Below, one piece after another: positions 5,237 through 6,777 of a stretch of DNA of 6,777 nt. The DNA is from Rhodobacter sp. (GTDB taxonomy: Bacteria; Pseudomonadota; Alphaproteobacteria; Rhodobacterales; Rhodobacteraceae). The notes under the pieces were generated by a model. That model made no database searches. It was not told the DNA's origin and was given only the letters and a program-made list of their open reading frames with translations. The stretch covers positions 1 to 6,777 of the forward strand of contig PNND01000406.1 of NCBI GenBank assembly GCA_013824045.1, read 5' to 3'. Each line of letters opens with the position of its first letter. Position 1 is the first letter of the stretch. The translations under genes were made by a program, and so were the position numbers.

Positions 5237-5920
5237 TTACCGGGTCGCGGTGAAAAGGGTCGTCGCCTCGTCGGATTTCAAGAGGAGCGCGCCGTCGGGG
5301 GTGAAGTCGAATTGGGTGACGCGGGCGAAGGCGGCATAGACGGCGGATTCGGTTTCCATCAGGGGCGGGGGGCAGGCCATGCGGGTGCCAGCGATGGGGC
5401 CGAAAGTCAGACCTTCCCCGGTGAGGGTGTAACTGCCGGAATAGCGGTTGCAGGCGGCCAAGCCCGTGATGCGGCCAGAATGGAAGCTGAGGGTGACATC
5501 GTTGCCCTTGGGCAGGGCGGTGCCGTCGAGGGTAGTCACGACCCAATCGCCCGCCAGCAGGCGTTCCGGATCGCCGGCGCATCCGGGCAGATCGGTGCCG
5601 TCGCGGGTGAGGGTGACGGTGTAGGGGTAGACCATCCCGCTCATGCTGTCGCGACAGAGCGTTTGCGTCAGGCGCAGCGGGCCTGCGGGGGAGGAGAAAA
5701 GGAGGCTGTCCCCTTCGGTCACCGGTTCTGTGAACGGGGCGTCGAGGGTGGTGCCCTCCATATCGGTATAACCGCTGCCCTCTGGCGTGACCGTGAGCGA
5801 CCAGAAGGGTTCATTGCCGCGCGCGGTGAAAGGGAGAAGATCGGCGATATCCTGCGCCATGGCGGTGTGGGGCAGGGAAGAGAGCAGGATCGCGATAACA
5901 AGGGCTGAACCTTGGGGCAT
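5237..5920 (-). CDS. Secreted COG3650-like plus META/HslJ-domain protein
   Basis: A 227-residue exported protein joining two domains often found in envelope or stress-related proteins; its molecular activity is not known. Residues 1-22 are a signal peptide (hydrophobic core [11 protein letters not shown], ending AMA before QDI), oddly without an N-terminal basic residue. Residues about 30-118 match the COG3650-type pattern: [14 protein letters not shown] (31-44), [13 protein letters not shown] (88-100) and the ending LPGCAGDP. Residues about 122-224 form a META (HslJ-like) domain: [35 protein letters not shown] (145-164), [11 protein letters not shown] (174-184) and PLMETES. Cysteines 89, 114, 157 and 183 probably pair within each domain. 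The start at 5920 is the only in-frame option; its ribosome site (GAGAAAG) is weak. There is no operon partner on its upstream side. Confidence 0.85.
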   Translation of the reverse strand: MPQGSALVIAILLSSLPHTAMAQDIADLLPFTARGNEPFWSLTVTPEGSGYTDMEGTTLDAPFTEPVTEGDSLLFSSPAGPLRLTQTLCRDSMSGMVYPYTVTLTRDGTDLPGCAGDPERLLAGDWVVTTLDGTALPKGNDVTLSFHSGRITGLAACNRYSGSYTLTGEGLTFGPIAGTRMACPPPLMETESAVYAAFARVTQFDFTPDGALLLKSDEATTLFTATR

Positions 5921-6003
5921 GGCGCGCGCTTTCTCTGGTCGGCCCTGTCCGTAGCTGGCCGGTTGGCTCTTGGGCAGTGTAATCGGTTTTGCAGCTTTGC
6001 GCC

Positions 6004-6029
6004 AAGCCCGGCTGCGGGCGTGGGCTTTT
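6004..6029 (+). other. Possible alternative hairpins upstream of the tRNA gene
   Basis: Two mutually exclusive inverted repeats overlap here: GCCCG/CGGGC (6006-6010 and 6015-6019) and AAGCCC/GGGCTT (6004-6009 and 6022-6027), the latter followed by TT and C on the plus strand. No plus-strand gene lies upstream to be terminated, so the role is unclear. The surrounding 151 bases (5921-6071) show no convincing promoter on either strand. Confidence 0.25.
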
Positions 6030-6071
6030 CCTCGGCGCGACGAGTTGCTAGGCAGGCAGGACGCCCGGCGC

Positions 6072-6157
6072 GCCCGCGTGGTGGAATGGTAGACACAGGA
6101 GACTTAAAATCTCTAGGCCGAAAGGCCGTGCCGGTTCGAGTCCGGCCGCGGGCACCA
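6072..6157 (+). tRNA. tRNA-Leu, anticodon UAA
   Basis: An 86-base gene with encoded CCA. The acceptor stem pairs GCCCGCG (6072-6078) with CGCGGGC (6147-6153), then discriminator A and CCA. The anticodon stem GGAGA/TCTCT (first pair G-U) holds loop CTTAAAA with anticodon TAA at 6105-6107, reading UUA and UUG leucine codons. A long variable arm (GGCC-GAAA-GGCC) is typical of class II leucine tRNAs. The T arm is GCCGG-TTCGAGT-CCGGC (6130-6146). UUA is rare in GC-rich genomes, so this is a minor isoacceptor. No second copy of its 3' end is visible in the window, so there is no sign of an integration event here. Confidence 0.97.
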
Positions 6158-6235
6158 GGTTGAGGCAGGGTTGCCCCGGCCGCTCTGCCGCCTACCTGCC
6201 CTCTAACGACATAAAAGAAACGGGGAAAAGCACAC

Positions 6236-6777
6236 ATGCCAGATGGGAGCAACACGCCGTCGCGCCGCAGCGTGGTGGTATCGGAATTCACCAACAGCGT
6301 TCTGGACCCGGATGCGCCGATGCTGGGGCCGGTGGAGAATGGCGGCACGATCATTGCCAATACCGCGCCGGGGTGCTGGGGGCCGATGATCACGCCCAGC
6401 CTGCGCGGCGGGCATGAGGTGACGAAGCCCGTCTTTGTCGAGGGGGCCGAGGTGGGCGATGCGGTGGCGATCCGCATCCGCGACATCACGGTGACCTCCA
6501 TCGCGACGGCTTCGGGGCATGACAGCTCGCCCGAAGGGTTCTGTCTGGGCGATCCCTATGTGGCGGCGCGTTGCCCGGTCTGCGACACGGTCTGGCCGGA
6601 GACGCATGTCGAGGGGATCGGGCAGGATGCGGTGAAGTGCAACGCCTGCGGAAATGCGGTGAAGCCTTTCGAGATCGTGCATGGCTATACTGTGACGTTC
6701 GATGAGACGCGCGCGGTGGGTGTGACGCTGCCCAAGGCGGCGGCGGAGACTATCGCGCATGAGGCGGCGCATTATTC
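6236..6777 (+). CDS. Acetamidase/formamidase-family protein, N-terminal part, cut by window edge
   Basis: Start of an FmdA/AmdA-family (COG2421) amidohydrolase, enzymes that release ammonia from formamide, acetamide or related short amides; the substrate here is not known. The ATG at 6236 follows GGGGAAAAG with about five bases between. The 180 codons present show the family landmarks [19 protein letters not shown] (34-52), [18 protein letters not shown] (67-84), [19 protein letters not shown] (93-111) and [13 protein letters not shown] (150-162). Between these lies a four-cysteine unit, CPVC (113-116) and CNAC (135-138), likely a structural zinc knuckle seen in one branch of the family. The end of the protein is missing, so intactness cannot be judged. 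It starts 78 bases after the tRNA, with no clear terminator between, only a bulged GAGGCAGG/CCTGCCCTC stem, so read-through from the tRNA promoter is possible. Confidence 0.87.
   Translation, partial: MPDGSNTPSRRSVVVSEFTNSVLDPDAPMLGPVENGGTIIANTAPGCWGPMITPSLRGGHEVTKPVFVEGAEVGDAVAIRIRDITVTSIATASGHDSSPEGFCLGDPYVAARCPVCDTVWPETHVEGIGQDAVKCNACGNAVKPFEIVHGYTVTFDETRAVGVTLPKAAAETIAHEAAHY

Noticed and set aside
6072..6157. tRNA-Leu as an integration site for a mobile element
   Set aside because: No integrase gene and no repeat of the tRNA 3' end were seen in the window.
5719..6501. Minus-strand frame of 260 codons across the tRNA and the amidase start
   Set aside because: It runs through a complete tRNA gene and opposes two supported genes; it is a shadow frame.

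Overview
This is a GC-rich window (only the intergenic regions are AT-rich) that reads as chromosomal DNA of an alphaproteobacterium, most likely in the Rhodobacteraceae/Paracoccaceae. The reasons are the CpaB and CpaC types, the unusual GAVTxDWVVL Flp-like pilins, and the style of the scoAB pair. The family assignment is inference, because no marker gene such as rRNA is present.

Left third (1-2473): the start of a tad/cpa (Flp pilus) locus on the minus strand. In transcription order it holds a small Flp-like pilin (2101-1916), a strong GC hairpin, a second Flp-like pilin (1776-1579), cpaB (1499-660), a terminator-like hairpin (602-633), and the N-terminal part of cpaC, which runs off the left edge. 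Upstream of the first pilin is an AT-rich divergent control region containing a tandem 15-bp repeat with a 20-bp period. It also serves a secreted lytic transglycosylase on the plus strand (2474-3355).

Middle (3356-5236): a small CG-type GNAT acetyltransferase on the minus strand ends convergently with the transglycosylase. Just upstream of it are three A/T-cored perfect hairpins plus one GC-rich hairpin within about 145 bp. Next is the two-gene minus-strand operon scoA-scoB (3-oxoacid CoA-transferase, with start and stop sharing one base), preceded by a good TTGACA-type promoter candidate.

Right end (5237-6777): a secreted protein joining a COG3650-like domain to a META/HslJ domain (minus), then a complete tRNA-Leu(UAA) gene (plus), then the N-terminal 180 codons of an acetamidase/formamidase-family protein carrying a four-cysteine zinc-ribbon-like insert (plus, cut by the right edge).

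The genes form three functional groups. One is Flp/Tad pilus production: the two pilins are prepilin-peptidase substrates, CpaB and CpaC build the periplasmic/outer-membrane channel, and the transglycosylase may open peptidoglycan for it. The second is ketone-body/acetoacetyl-CoA metabolism (ScoAB). The third is unrelated housekeeping and accessory genes. I see no phage, insertion sequence or CRISPR. The least explained parts are the A/T hairpin cluster, the tandem repeat upstream of the pilins, and the paired pilins with altered +5/+6 residues.
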